Shown: in pieces, positions 6,477-14,451 of the stretch
How positions within the stretch are numbered: the stretch's first letter is position 1
Layout of the letters: each line of letters opens with the position of its first letter
Source of the DNA: Euryarchaeota archaeon UBA242
GTDB lineage: Archaea > Thermoplasmatota > Poseidoniia > Poseidoniales > Poseidoniaceae
Reading direction: 5' to 3'
DNA length: 30,579 bases
NCBI GenBank assembly: GCA_002499015.1
Contig: DAJY01000054.1
Coordinates: forward strand, 3,333 to 33,911
Position numbers and translations under genes: made by a program
Notes under the pieces: model-generated
What the model was told of the DNA's origin: nothing
Databases searched by the model: none
What the model saw: only the letters and a program-made list of their open reading frames with translations

Positions 6477-8611
6477 TGGTCTCCGTAGCGTTCAATGGCA
6501 TTCCCTTCTTTGTCATATAGGGTGCTACTGTCAAGTATTCTTTTTGAACCTAATCTTTTCCATTCTTCTACGACAAAATCAATCGTTTTTGATGATTGAG
6601 AACGACTTGCAGATTCCCTCATATCTCTCTCATTCAGTCTTATTGAATTATTTGAATCTAGGGCCATGGATGGAGTAAGTTTTGTTTCAGTACCAATGGG
6701 TCTGATGTCGCCTATTACGTCCAATATCTTAGGTCCTGCACTAGTTGGTGGTAGAATTGCAATATGCTTGGCAGCCGATTGAACAGACGCCTGTTGAAGT
6801 TCTAAATCTTGCTTGTAGGATATGGGTTGGAATGTCTTATCTAGTACTTTTCTTTGGATGATATCTCGTTCCTTTATTGACCGGGAGAGGTGCTTTTCAG
6901 GCTGTGCTGTAACCGTCAGTTCTGGAAGTTTTGGAGACTCTTTAGCAACTTGAATTGCAGCATTTGTTTGCATTGTATGCTTTGTAGTGATTATAGATGG
7001 GAGAGTAGCACTCTTCTTGGACCTCTTTACAATAGTGGCTTTTCTCGGACCAGTTGTTTTAGCCGGAATTAGTGTTTGGATTGGAATTTGCTCAATTACT
7101 GGATCTAAGGCAGAATCTAAATTATCTTCTTCAAGAGTCTGTTGTATAGAGATAGGTTGTACCAGTTTAGAGGCAGATTCCTCCACTGTAGTTTCTCCGC
7201 TGTGGAATGTTGGGGTCCAATCATCACTTGGCCCCTGCGCACTAGGTGGGATTATGGATTGGGACGTTTCGATTTGCATTGATGATTTAAGTTCCGAATC
7301 ACCAGCCCACTCTTGCATCATTGCAGAAAGATATCCAGTAGCATCGCTAATCTCTTGAGGGTCTAATGATTCTTCACCACCAGTTATTCCATAGATAGAA
7401 TCTGCGGTACTTACCGGTGATTGTAACTTCTCACCTAATACTGTTTTCAATTGAGATTCTATCCATAGGACTTCGTCTTGGTCGGGGGTGGTGCAAATTG
7501 GATGGTCGAGTAATAAATCATCTTCTAGCAACCAGTGGTCCAAGATTTCTGGTTTTATCAAATCCAACTCTCGAATTAATAATTGCCTTTTGGATAAGTT
7601 GAATGCAGTTAAGTCGGCAGTGGAAAGGAATAAGTGATCTTCTAATTTCACTCCATCACAAATATCTCTAATCATTCCAATCATACGCTCATCACCATGG
7701 ATGCTGGCTAGATATTCCAATCCTTCAAAAGCAACTACTGCTCTCGAATTAGCCCACAAAAAAGCGTCAATTTTCATTTTTATACCCTCTAGAGAAGGGT
7801 CGAGTGAATTTTCAGTTTCTGCATTACTTAGCCATAAACACGATTGAATCGGCAAATCATATTTGACATTTAATTCTTCTACTTCGTAACGAGAGATGAC
7901 AAGAACTGGTCTACCGTGTGTTGCTAAATCGCTCGTTAATTGGAATAGTTTTGCTGGGTCTTCACTATCATAAATGAGTGCTTGGCCCGGACTCAACATC
8001 TCTACAATGCCGCCATGCCGTTCAAGCATAATCTTGCTTTTTTGACGGATAAATTCAGATGTCTCAACAGAAGGTTCTAATTCTGGTAGTCTTTCTTCAC
8101 GCTTCCATGTCGATTTTATAACACGTGATTTTGTCCACCACTCTCCTTCACCCTCTCGGTGATTAGAAATATTCTCGGCCTCAAGGTCAAGGTATGCTGT
8201 CGGAAATAATTTGGCGATAATATCAACATCCTCTATCTCTTGTAGATGAAGTGAAATTGTAGCATCAAGCGCCGAACAATCACTTTCAATTTCAAGTAAT
8301 GCTTCTAAACCAGTGAGTAGGTTATCTGCTTCATGGAGGGCTAAGATTGGCCTTCCTTCTCTTAGAACGATTTGGCTGACTCTAGGCATTATTCCTTTTG
8401 GACGGCGTTCAATTCGTATGTGTCCTGAACGACCAAGTCTAGCCATGTCATTGGTCAAACGAGCCAATACGTCAGCACCGCCGCGGCGGGATTCAACAAC
8501 TTCCCCCTGCGCTAATTCGACCATTTCAACACACCCCGTAGGGGTGAACTCGCCCTTACCGTTATTGAAGGGTGCGGATAAAATAGATGCTACAATGAAG
8601 TTCTTTGCCAT
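6473..8611 (-). CDS. DUF835-domain protein, first gene of the DnaA-like operon
   Basis: A 712-residue soluble protein. Residues about 207-348 match DUF835, an archaeal domain of unknown function: GQALIYDSED opens the domain, then HGRPVLVISRYEVEEL, CLWLSNAE, AVVAFEGLEYLASIHG and DHLFLSTADLTAF, in the order and spacing I know for the family. Residues 1-145 look like a separate alpha/beta domain (TPTGCVEMVELAQGEVVESRRGG resembles the start of DUF2226/PATAN-like domains; tentative). From about 370 on the protein is low-complexity, rich in Ser, Thr, Gln, Pro and Lys, probably disordered. The stop overlaps the DnaA-like start by 4 nt, implying coupled expression and likely a shared task. No Shine-Dalgarno precedes ATG 8611, so a leaderless transcript is possible. 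It is divergent from the membrane-protein gene at 8679. Confidence 0.72.
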   Translation of the reverse strand: MAKNFIVASILSAPFNNGKGEFTPTGCVEMVELAQGEVVESRRGGADVLARLTNDMARLGRSGHIRIERRPKGIMPRVSQIVLREGRPILALHEADNLLTGLEALLEIESDCSALDATISLHLQEIEDVDIIAKLFPTAYLDLEAENISNHREGEGEWWTKSRVIKSTWKREERLPELEPSVETSEFIRQKSKIMLERHGGIVEMLSPGQALIYDSEDPAKLFQLTSDLATHGRPVLVISRYEVEELNVKYDLPIQSCLWLSNAETENSLDPSLEGIKMKIDAFLWANSRAVVAFEGLEYLASIHGDERMIGMIRDICDGVKLEDHLFLSTADLTAFNLSKRQLLIRELDLIKPEILDHWLLEDDLLLDHPICTTPDQDEVLWIESQLKTVLGEKLQSPVSTADSIYGITGGEESLDPQEISDATGYLSAMMQEWAGDSELKSSMQIETSQSIIPPSAQGPSDDWTPTFHSGETTVEESASKLVQPISIQQTLEEDNLDSALDPVIEQIPIQTLIPAKTTGPRKATIVKRSKKSATLPSIITTKHTMQTNAAIQVAKESPKLPELTVTAQPEKHLSRSIKERDIIQRKVLDKTFQPISYKQDLELQQASVQSAAKHIAILPPTSAGPKILDVIGDIRPIGTETKLTPSMALDSNNSIRLNERDMRESASRSQSSKTIDFVVEEWKRLGSKRILDSSTLYDKEGNAIERYGDQ

Positions 8612-8678
8612 CGATGGTAATAGCCATCAAGAATTTAGTAGATACCGATTTTGACTCATAACCTTCAAATGGAATTAG

Positions 8679-9371
8679 ATGATGGTTAGTTTGATGGCTT
8701 CTGATTCATTTAACGACCCACCATCAACAACCAAAGTTTACTTTGAAACGATGGTGGCAAAACAATTGTATTCAAACAATTCAAAAATGCCGAAATTAGC
8801 AATAGTTTTTACACTGATATTATGTTCATTCTTTTTGCTATCAAGGCCATTTGAATTAGCAAATGCAATATTGTCTATAGTGCTATTTTTTGCTATTGCA
8901 ACACCTATCATCCTGATTATTGAAAGAGATCGGAATATTCCATTTTCAGTAAATTTCAATCATCCTTTGATGAGCGATGAACCAATGGGTAAGGCTCAAG
9001 TCTTTGTTTGGTTAACATCGGATAAGAAATGGGTCTTATTGCAAGAAATAAGGGTCCGTTTAGCCACGAGCCCTTTACTTGGCGGATTAGACCTAGTCTA
9101 CGATGACGAAGATTATACAAGGATTGGCCATTTTACGGACAAGAAAAAAACCACAACACAACTTAAACGTTCAATAGCGCTATTAAATCAAGCAATTATA
9201 TTAGCTAATCTTTGCAATGATGAGGATGCTGAAGAATCAAGTATTACGGATGATAGTGAAAGGAGAATAAGAGAGAAGCAAAAAAGTGAATTACTTCAAC
9301 GTTCTTGGCTTGAAGAAGAGCGAGAGATTGAAGTTGAAGGTCCTCTTGCTAAACTTCTTAACAGAGAATAA
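8679..9371 (+). CDS. Hypothetical membrane protein with two helices and acidic cytosolic tail
   Basis: Not recognised. The 230-residue product has two adjacent transmembrane segments at about residues 39-57 and 62-81. A hydrophilic domain with a beta-like pattern (AQVFVWLTSDKKWVLLQEI) follows, and then a charged helical C-terminus rich in Glu and Lys. The two helices form a hairpin, so both ends are probably on the same side. ATG 8679, ATG 8682 and ATG 8694 are all possible starts; none has a strong ribosome site. It is divergent from the DUF835 gene with only 67 bp between them and is followed 60 bp later by another membrane-protein gene, suggesting a loosely linked pair. Codon use and length support a real gene. 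Confidence 0.65.
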   Translation: MMVSLMASDSFNDPPSTTKVYFETMVAKQLYSNNSKMPKLAIVFTLILCSFFLLSRPFELANAILSIVLFFAIATPIILIIERDRNIPFSVNFNHPLMSDEPMGKAQVFVWLTSDKKWVLLQEIRVRLATSPLLGGLDLVYDDEDYTRIGHFTDKKKTTTQLKRSIALLNQAIILANLCNDEDAEESSITDDSERRIREKQKSELLQRSWLEEEREIEVEGPLAKLLNRE

Positions 9372-9398
9372 ACCGTATAATGTGTTCCTAACTCACCT

Positions 9399-9423
9399 CT
9401 ATATTCAAAAACCTAATCTTAGG
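9399..9423 (+). promoter_or_regulatory. TATA-like element and CCTAA-TC-TTAGG dyad
   Basis: CTATATTCAA starts at about 9399, 30-36 nt before ATG 9435. It is followed by a perfect dyad CCTAATCTTAGG at 9412-9423 (5-bp arms, 2-nt centre). The spacing fits a nearly leaderless transcript, in line with the lack of a ribosome site, and the dyad would lie between TATA and start, an operator-like position. Confidence 0.35.
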
Positions 9424-9434
9424 CCATTGAATTG

Positions 9435-10052
9435 ATGAGTACCTCTTCGGCATGGGAAAAACGCCTCGAATCACTTGATGTGAGTGAGAGAGACACTCTT
9501 CTCGGAACTTCACTTTCCCGCCGTTTCACAAAATTACCTTTGTGGCTATCTCATCCAGCGAATATCGGTGGTTTTTATGGGATGTTAGTATCTCTCGCAA
9601 TTATTCTTCCGTACAAGTTTTCACAATCAGGTTCAGGATGGGTTAGCGGATGGTTATTCCATTCTGCGCTATTGGTCGCTGCTTGTTTGGTATTGGGATT
9701 GGTTTCAACTCTATTAGTCAGGCTGTTCAAACGATTTCCGATTTCACCACCGCGTGGAATTCTCTACCCTATGCCATTTATTGGATTTGCGTTATTGACT
9801 ATTGATAGAACTGATATGATGCAAATACCATCATTAATTTCGTGGTTTCTATTACTATTACCTGGGCCAATGTATGTTCATTTATCTTGGGCTCCAAGGT
9901 GGAGATTATTGTGCATGATAGAAGATGGAAAAGATCCATTCTCTGAAATGACCAAAATAGAAGATGAACCTAAGCATGCTGAATCTATGGCTGGGCATGA
10001 TAAAGAAATGCTCGAAGTTGTTGACTCATTTGACGGATTTGAAGAAGAGTGA
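9435..10052 (+). CDS. Hypothetical multi-pass membrane protein
   Basis: Not recognised. The product is about 205 residues with hydrophobic segments near residues 43-61, 71-97, 105-122 and 129-146, so probably four helices. An N-terminal cytosolic stretch and an acidic C-terminus (ending DSFDGFEEE) flank them. I chose ATG 9435 over the adjacent TTG 9432. No Shine-Dalgarno is present, but a TATA-like element about 30 nt upstream fits leaderless initiation. The gene ends 3 bp before the convergent riboflavin kinase gene. With the preceding gene it forms a co-oriented pair of small membrane proteins; nothing links it to a pathway. Confidence 0.65.
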   Translation: MSTSSAWEKRLESLDVSERDTLLGTSLSRRFTKLPLWLSHPANIGGFYGMLVSLAIILPYKFSQSGSGWVSGWLFHSALLVAACLVLGLVSTLLVRLFKRFPISPPRGILYPMPFIGFALLTIDRTDMMQIPSLISWFLLLLPGPMYVHLSWAPRWRLLCMIEDGKDPFSEMTKIEDEPKHAESMAGHDKEMLEVVDSFDGFEEE

Positions 10053-10055
10053 CTT

Positions 10056-10523
10056 TCAAATCAGTTCAATAGTAACTTCTGCTCCATCTTCAATATTGAA
10101 GAATTCTCGCAAAAATGTTCCAGAAATAACTTCGATCACATCAATGTGGCGAGTTAAATCAGGAATTAGAATCGCACAGTCAACCATTTTATCGGAATGT
10201 GATATTTTTGCATTGAATGCTGTTGCTCCTCCAAATGAAACACCATCTCGTAAGAATCCGCGAATTCTCGTTGAAGCGATTTGACTTACATTAATTTTCA
10301 TTGCCGACTTCATTGCCTCTTCATTTGCATCTAAGGTGTCAATTCCCGCTTTATTTCTCAATGCGATGTATTTTGCTAACACATCACCTTTAACTTCGAC
10401 ATTCAAAGTTCCAGGCCAAGCAGTATGACCAAGGAATCCTCTGAATTGCTCTTGGTAATGCTGCTGTGACATGAAAACATGTGCTCGGCCTAGGCCGCTA
10501 CTAACAGTACCAGTAAGCAGCAT
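10056..10523 (-). CDS. ribK: CTP-dependent riboflavin kinase (archaeal type)
   Basis: Converts riboflavin to FMN using CTP, in FMN/FAD synthesis. The family pattern is clear: GTVSSGLGRAHVFM at the N-terminus, FLGHTAWPGTLNVEV (G-T-L-N is the nucleotide/metal-binding core), RIRGFLRDGVSFGG, then DLTRHIDVIEVISGTFLREFF and DGAEVTIEL at the end. There is no N-terminal HTH domain, as in the Methanocaldococcus enzyme. The start is uncertain: ATG 10523 gives MLLTGTVSSG, matching the compact homologue; the frame is open to ATG 10586, with GTGs at 10544 and 10529 between. I prefer 10523 because it leaves about 100 bp for the divergent promoter of the KBL-type gene. It is convergent with the membrane-protein gene ending at 10052. 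Confidence 0.88.
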   Translation of the reverse strand: MLLTGTVSSGLGRAHVFMSQQHYQEQFRGFLGHTAWPGTLNVEVKGDVLAKYIALRNKAGIDTLDANEEAMKSAMKINVSQIASTRIRGFLRDGVSFGGATAFNAKISHSDKMVDCAILIPDLTRHIDVIEVISGTFLREFFNIEDGAEVTIELI

Positions 10524-10623
10524 CAGCACGGCCAAGTCAATCACCTTTTTGAGTTTGAGGGAAAAGCGGTCAACAAGAAAGAACATGAAGGGCCGTCAAG
10601 TTCCTATGGTTGAGGGGAACCAG

Positions 10624-11805
10624 ATGCCAGGTGATATGTCGTGGATGAAAGAGCGTTTTGATGAGTTAAATGAGAATTCATTGTTATGGGAACCGCCTAC
10701 TCTTCAAGGTGCAAATATACCAAGATGTCAGATGGATGGTAAACCAACTATTATGCTCTCAGCAAATAATTATTTGAATTTAACAACGCATCCAAAAGTA
10801 GTCCAAGCAATGCTTGATGCAACTATAAAATATGGCGCAGGTAGCGGTTCAGTTCGAGCCATTGCCGGAACGATGGATATTCATTTAGAAGCAGAACGAA
10901 AGGTGGCTGAGTTCAAAGGGGTTGAATCTGCATTGATTTATTCAGCAGGTTATACTGCAAATGTTGGATTGATTCCTACTTTGGTTTCGGGGGCAGATGA
11001 TGTAATTATCTCTGATTCGTTGAATCATGGTTCAATTATTGATGGCGTGCGATTGACAAAGGCGGCTAGAGGAGTTTATGCACATAATGACATGGGTGAA
11101 CTGGAGGCGGTATTGAAATCGCACCAAGATTCAGTTCGTAAATTAATTATCACTGACGGAGTCTTTTCAATGGATGGAGATGTTGCACCTCTTGATGAAG
11201 TTCACGCATTAGCAGAGGAATATGATGCGATGGTTTACGTCGATGATTGCCATGGTGAAGGGGTTCTAGGTGAGACTGGTGCTGGAATTGTTGACCACTT
11301 CAAATTGCAGGGTAAAGTTGATTTTGAAATTGGTTCTTTCTCTAAAGCGCTGGGTGTACAAGGTGGAATTGTTGCAGGTACGGAGATGACTAGGACTCAT
11401 GCACTCAATCATTCACGTTCATGGCTTCTTTCAGGTTCACAACCGCCTGGTGTTGCTGCTGCACAGAAAGCTGCAATTGAAGTTTTGATGAGTGAGCCCC
11501 AACATCATGCTAAGTTGTGGGAGAATACTCACTATTTCCGAAAGGAATTACAATCACTTGGTTTTGACACAGGAGTGTCAACAACTCCAATCATTCCAGT
11601 GATGTGTGGTGAATCAAGCGTTGCAAAGTCCATGACCACTGCTTTGGGCAAAGAAGGAGTAATGGCAGGTGCGATTGTATTCCCAATGGTTGCGCGCGAT
11701 AAAGCAAGAATTAGAACTCAGATGTCATCTGGTTTGACAAGAGAAGATCTTGATGAAGTATTGCGCTTATTTGAAAAAGTTGGCCCAACATTAGGCCTAA
11801 TCTAG
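10624..11805 (+). CDS. kbl: Glycine C-acetyltransferase / 2-amino-3-ketobutyrate CoA ligase type PLP enzyme
   Basis: Member of the alpha-oxoamine synthase family, which joins an acyl-CoA to an amino acid using PLP. Seen: ANNYLNLTTHPKV, GSGSVRAIAGT, the Asp-containing DGVFSMDGDVAPL and VYVDDCHGEGVLG, and the PLP lysine in SFSKALGVQGG (about Lys241 from this start). The DGVFSMDGD-x-APL form is typical of KBL and related glycine C-acetyltransferases acting in threonine catabolism with threonine dehydrogenase. No threonine dehydrogenase gene lies in this window, and 8-amino-7-oxononanoate synthase or a serine palmitoyltransferase-like role cannot be excluded. About 393 residues, normal length. 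The frame is open back to 10471, but GAGGGG six bases before ATG 10624 fixes the likely start; upstream in-frame sequence overlaps riboflavin kinase. It is convergent with truA. Confidence 0.82.
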   Translation: MPGDMSWMKERFDELNENSLLWEPPTLQGANIPRCQMDGKPTIMLSANNYLNLTTHPKVVQAMLDATIKYGAGSGSVRAIAGTMDIHLEAERKVAEFKGVESALIYSAGYTANVGLIPTLVSGADDVIISDSLNHGSIIDGVRLTKAARGVYAHNDMGELEAVLKSHQDSVRKLIITDGVFSMDGDVAPLDEVHALAEEYDAMVYVDDCHGEGVLGETGAGIVDHFKLQGKVDFEIGSFSKALGVQGGIVAGTEMTRTHALNHSRSWLLSGSQPPGVAAAQKAAIEVLMSEPQHHAKLWENTHYFRKELQSLGFDTGVSTTPIIPVMCGESSVAKSMTTALGKEGVMAGAIVFPMVARDKARIRTQMSSGLTREDLDEVLRLFEKVGPTLGLI

Positions 11806-11807
11806 AT

Positions 11808-12722
11808 TCAAGAATTACGATGATGAGTAATTGGTAATTCACCTATTGCAGCCCATTCATTGTACAGTAGAGATTTCATTTCATGTTCGGCTGCCAATCT
11901 CCAGCGTTTGCGCATAGTTCTCTCAGCGACCCTTCCTTCTGGTACTGAAGTAAAATGGGGCTCAGTATTCGAGTCTGGTAACGGTAATTGCTGCCAACTT
12001 ACGCCCCACAAAATTAGCCATTCCGGTGGTGCTACGCCAAAATCAACTGCTAACTCGGGTTTTTCAATCGCCTGTTTCACTTGTTCAATAGTTAAATCAC
12101 CTATTGACATTTTAAAGATTGCATTTGCAGTTCTTCGTACTTGATTCCACAAGAAAGCCAGCCCAACGATTTCAAAACCTACAACTCGGTTATTTACTAT
12201 CCATGGAGTGCAGGAAAGTATTGTCCTAATCGGTTCTTTACCCTCCTCTATGCGTGCGAAGTTGGAAGCATCGTAAGTTCCTGTAAACAGGTCACAATAC
12301 TCAGTAAATACATCACCTGGATATTTCCAGAATTCAATCCCTTCGATTCGATAACGGTATACGCGGTATTGTGCTAGTCTAGGATTCCAATCATCAGCAA
12401 CTTGAATCACATCAAGGAATGAAATTCCTTCACAGAGACGGTCATCGATAGCACGAATCATTTTTTTAGCACCTAAAGAATCCCATAGAACCTTTTTTAT
12501 CGCTACCGCTCCACCGTTTACTCTAACATTGACTCCAGCATCAGTGCGGCTTGAAAGAACCAAATTATGTTCTGTATTATTTTCATCAATCCATTCGAGA
12601 CTTTGAAATACGCGGACTAGTTCTCCTTGAACTGTCTTTACATCCGGTTGAATCTGGCTACCATGAAATCTGTCACCTAAGTATCCAATTCTAAAGGCGA
12701 GCTTCACAGTCTCGCCCGCCAA
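11808..12722 (-). CDS. truA: tRNA pseudouridine synthase A
   Basis: Isomerises uridines 38-40 of the tRNA anticodon arm to pseudouridine. Visible family motifs: FRIGYLGDRFHGSQIQP (N-terminal strand), SSRTDAGVNVRVNGG with catalytic Asp61, YRYRIEG, and FLWNQVRRTANAI in the second half. At 304 residues it is somewhat longer than bacterial TruA; the extra 45 C-terminal residues are hydrophilic. The start codon is TTG 12722, supported by GAGGTG five bases upstream. That site overlaps the stop of the TPR gene, so the two are probably cotranscribed and coupled. It ends 2 bp from the convergent KBL-type gene. Confidence 0.9.
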   Translation of the reverse strand: MAGETVKLAFRIGYLGDRFHGSQIQPDVKTVQGELVRVFQSLEWIDENNTEHNLVLSSRTDAGVNVRVNGGAVAIKKVLWDSLGAKKMIRAIDDRLCEGISFLDVIQVADDWNPRLAQYRVYRYRIEGIEFWKYPGDVFTEYCDLFTGTYDASNFARIEEGKEPIRTILSCTPWIVNNRVVGFEIVGLAFLWNQVRRTANAIFKMSIGDLTIEQVKQAIEKPELAVDFGVAPPEWLILWGVSWQQLPLPDSNTEPHFTSVPEGRVAERTMRKRWRLAAEHEMKSLLYNEWAAIGELPITHHRNS

Positions 12723-12731
12723 ATCCTCACC

Positions 12732-13250
12732 TCAAATTTCACGAGTTATCATTTCTACGGCTTCGTCCTTACTGTATCCTAGGCCGCCAACAGCCCAAAT
12801 TAGAGCCTGTTGAAGCCAAGGCTGAACCATTGGATTATTCTTACTAGGATCCATTACTTCAATCGCATCAACAATATTGCGACTAGCGGTGAAAAGGACT
12901 TCATCAACTGGAATGTCTTCAAGTTCAAGACGTCGTGCATAGCGTTGGAATTCTTTGACCGCTACTGGAATACGGCGACACTCAAGTGCAAATGCTGCAA
13001 AGTCAGCGATGTATTCCATGTTTTCTTCATCGAGATCCATTGCTTTTTTGTACATCATCATAATTTTGCGGCCAGGAATTACATCTTCTTGTGCTTCAGA
13101 ATTTTTCATATTTGCAAATTCAGCATACATGTGGTGTACTTGTGCGTTATCAGGATTGTCTGATAACTTTGATTCTAGGTACTCAATAGCGCCATCAATA
13201 TCTCCTTGGTTAAATAAATCAATGGCAGTTTGTAAGAAATCATCACTCAT
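12732..13250 (-). CDS. Tetratricopeptide-repeat protein
   Basis: A 172-residue soluble helical protein. The first 36 residues (TAIDLFNQGDIDGAIEYLES with DNPDNAQVHHMYAEF following) form a clear TPR unit, and about residues 66-105 a second one (YKKAMDLDEENMEYIADFAAFALE). TPR domains mediate protein-protein contacts; no partner is evident. The C-terminal 60 residues are helical without a known motif. The start is supported by GGAG eight bases upstream and a TATA-like box at 13302-13310. It appears to lead the operon with truA 9 bp downstream. Confidence 0.75.
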   Translation of the reverse strand: MSDDFLQTAIDLFNQGDIDGAIEYLESKLSDNPDNAQVHHMYAEFANMKNSEAQEDVIPGRKIMMMYKKAMDLDEENMEYIADFAAFALECRRIPVAVKEFQRYARRLELEDIPVDEVLFTASRNIVDAIEVMDPSKNNPMVQPWLQQALIWAVGGLGYSKDEAVEMITREI

Positions 13251-13301
13251 ATTAGCATCTCCAATAACCTATGTGAAGGGCTTGAGGTTCTTCAATGACT
13301 C

Positions 13302-13310
13302 GCTTTAAAC
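13302..13310 (-). promoter_or_regulatory. TATA-like box of the TPR-truA operon
   Basis: GTTTAAAGC on the minus strand, about 52-60 nt upstream of the TPR protein's ATG. It predicts a leader of roughly 28 nt that contains the GGAG ribosome site. The region 13251-13319 holds nothing else. Confidence 0.4.
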
Positions 13311-13319
13311 AGTTGCTGA

Positions 13320-14384
13320 CTAATTGTTGTTTGATTTAGTCATAGAATCCTTCAAATCGGATAATAGGCTTGATGAAGAGTGCTTTTTGTGCATTTCATC
13401 GACTAATAATTTAGTCTTATCCGATTTACGAATAGAATAAAAACAGTTCTTTGGATCAGCCATAACTCTAGTGACAGTTCTTTGGTATGTTAATAGTCCA
13501 ACAATGTTGCGAATCCATGTTTTTCCAGCTGCAGTAGTAGTGGAATCAGAATCATTCTGTGAGGTTCCAGGTATGGTGGCACCTGCTCTCATTCCAATCG
13601 TTTCTTCTGCTAGACCGATTCCGGTATCGGTTAAAACCGTTAAAGTTGAATAGCCTAATATCATGCCCATTGGGTTTCTCTCTTCAATAACTTCGGAGAT
13701 TCTATCGTAAAGAATTCTTCTTCTCGAGTGAGATAATAAGAATCGATGTTGAAATATTACTGCATCGGAAGTAATCGCATAATGGAAACTCTTCTGATAA
13801 TAATATGTCAGTCCCCAAAACATAGATGTAAAGATAAATCCAAAGATTGTATAATTATAACTAATAAAATCTGGTAAGAATCCGCCAATTGGGTCGTCCA
13901 TAAAAATACCCGTTACGAACAATAGAACATCGTCTATTTGGATAATTATCGGTGCGAATGTTACCATCAGTAGCCAAGTTGTAACCCATCTTCCAGAAGT
14001 GGACATATTCATCAGCCTGTTTAACCACGTGATGGTTAACATTATCAATACAAATCCGAATGGTACAGTTTTCCCTCCACTAATCTTTACGATTGCAATA
14101 ATAATTGTTACTAGTGCACTTGAATTACCATCATCCAATAAATCCGCTTGCCCAAATAGTAAATGAACACCAAGAACTATCAAGCCCATAACATACATTC
14201 CAAGGAATGCAAAGATACTAGGTTGTTTGGTTAGTAAAATCTCTTCACCTGGAATAGTTAGAAATTTTGCAACAAGTTTTTTCTGTTTAGCATCAATGGT
14301 TGCTTCAGAACTCGTTTTGTCGGCATTTGCGACCTCTTCATTTAGTTCTTCAACATTTTCTTCCGTTACTTCTTGCTCAGTCAT
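13320..14384 (-). CDS. Membrane protein with PH-like (bPH2/YdbS-type) domain
   Basis: A 354-residue protein. Residues 1-45 are acidic and hydrophilic. Hydrophobic helices follow at about 55-76, 86-98, 103-117, 131-148, and 175-195, so five or so membrane passes. Residues about 200-265 carry a bPH2-type pattern: FHYAITSDAVIFQHRFLL, then SRRRILYDRISEVIEERNPMGMILGYSTLTVLT. This is the Y-x-I-T-x-D...R-x-I-x-Y-x-x-I-x-x-V order of bacterial PH-like membrane proteins, whose function is generally unknown. An extra segment (residues about 270-330) interrupts the C-terminal part. It has its own leader with GAGG before the ATG and is not overlapped by neighbours, unlike the export operon upstream, though it lies 67 bp downstream in the same direction and could be cotranscribed. 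Confidence 0.7.
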   Translation of the reverse strand: MTEQEVTEENVEELNEEVANADKTSSEATIDAKQKKLVAKFLTIPGEEILLTKQPSIFAFLGMYVMGLIVLGVHLLFGQADLLDDGNSSALVTIIIAIVKISGGKTVPFGFVLIMLTITWLNRLMNMSTSGRWVTTWLLMVTFAPIIIQIDDVLLFVTGIFMDDPIGGFLPDFISYNYTIFGFIFTSMFWGLTYYYQKSFHYAITSDAVIFQHRFLLSHSRRRILYDRISEVIEERNPMGMILGYSTLTVLTDTGIGLAEETIGMRAGATIPGTSQNDSDSTTTAAGKTWIRNIVGLLTYQRTVTRVMADPKNCFYSIRKSDKTKLLVDEMHKKHSSSSLLSDLKDSMTKSNNN

Positions 14385-14451
14385 AGAAACGCCTCTAAAT
14401 TGTGTTTGGTACTCCGTTAGTCATGAACCTTTTGCCATATTTGTCCAATTA

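Noticed and set aside
6987..7358. Plus-strand 123-codon ORF inside the DUF835 gene
   Set aside because: It is the antisense image of the low-complexity C-terminal part of the DUF835 protein and has no start context or known motif.
4290..8611. A replication origin near the DnaA-like gene
   Set aside because: No cluster of DnaA-box-like or ORB-like repeats and no AT-rich unwinding region is visible in the short gaps around the operon; the neighbouring gaps are under 120 bp.
10471..10623. Longer N-terminus of the KBL-type enzyme from ATG 10471
   Set aside because: It would lie antisense over the riboflavin kinase start, is not family-like, and a good ribosome site precedes ATG 10624.
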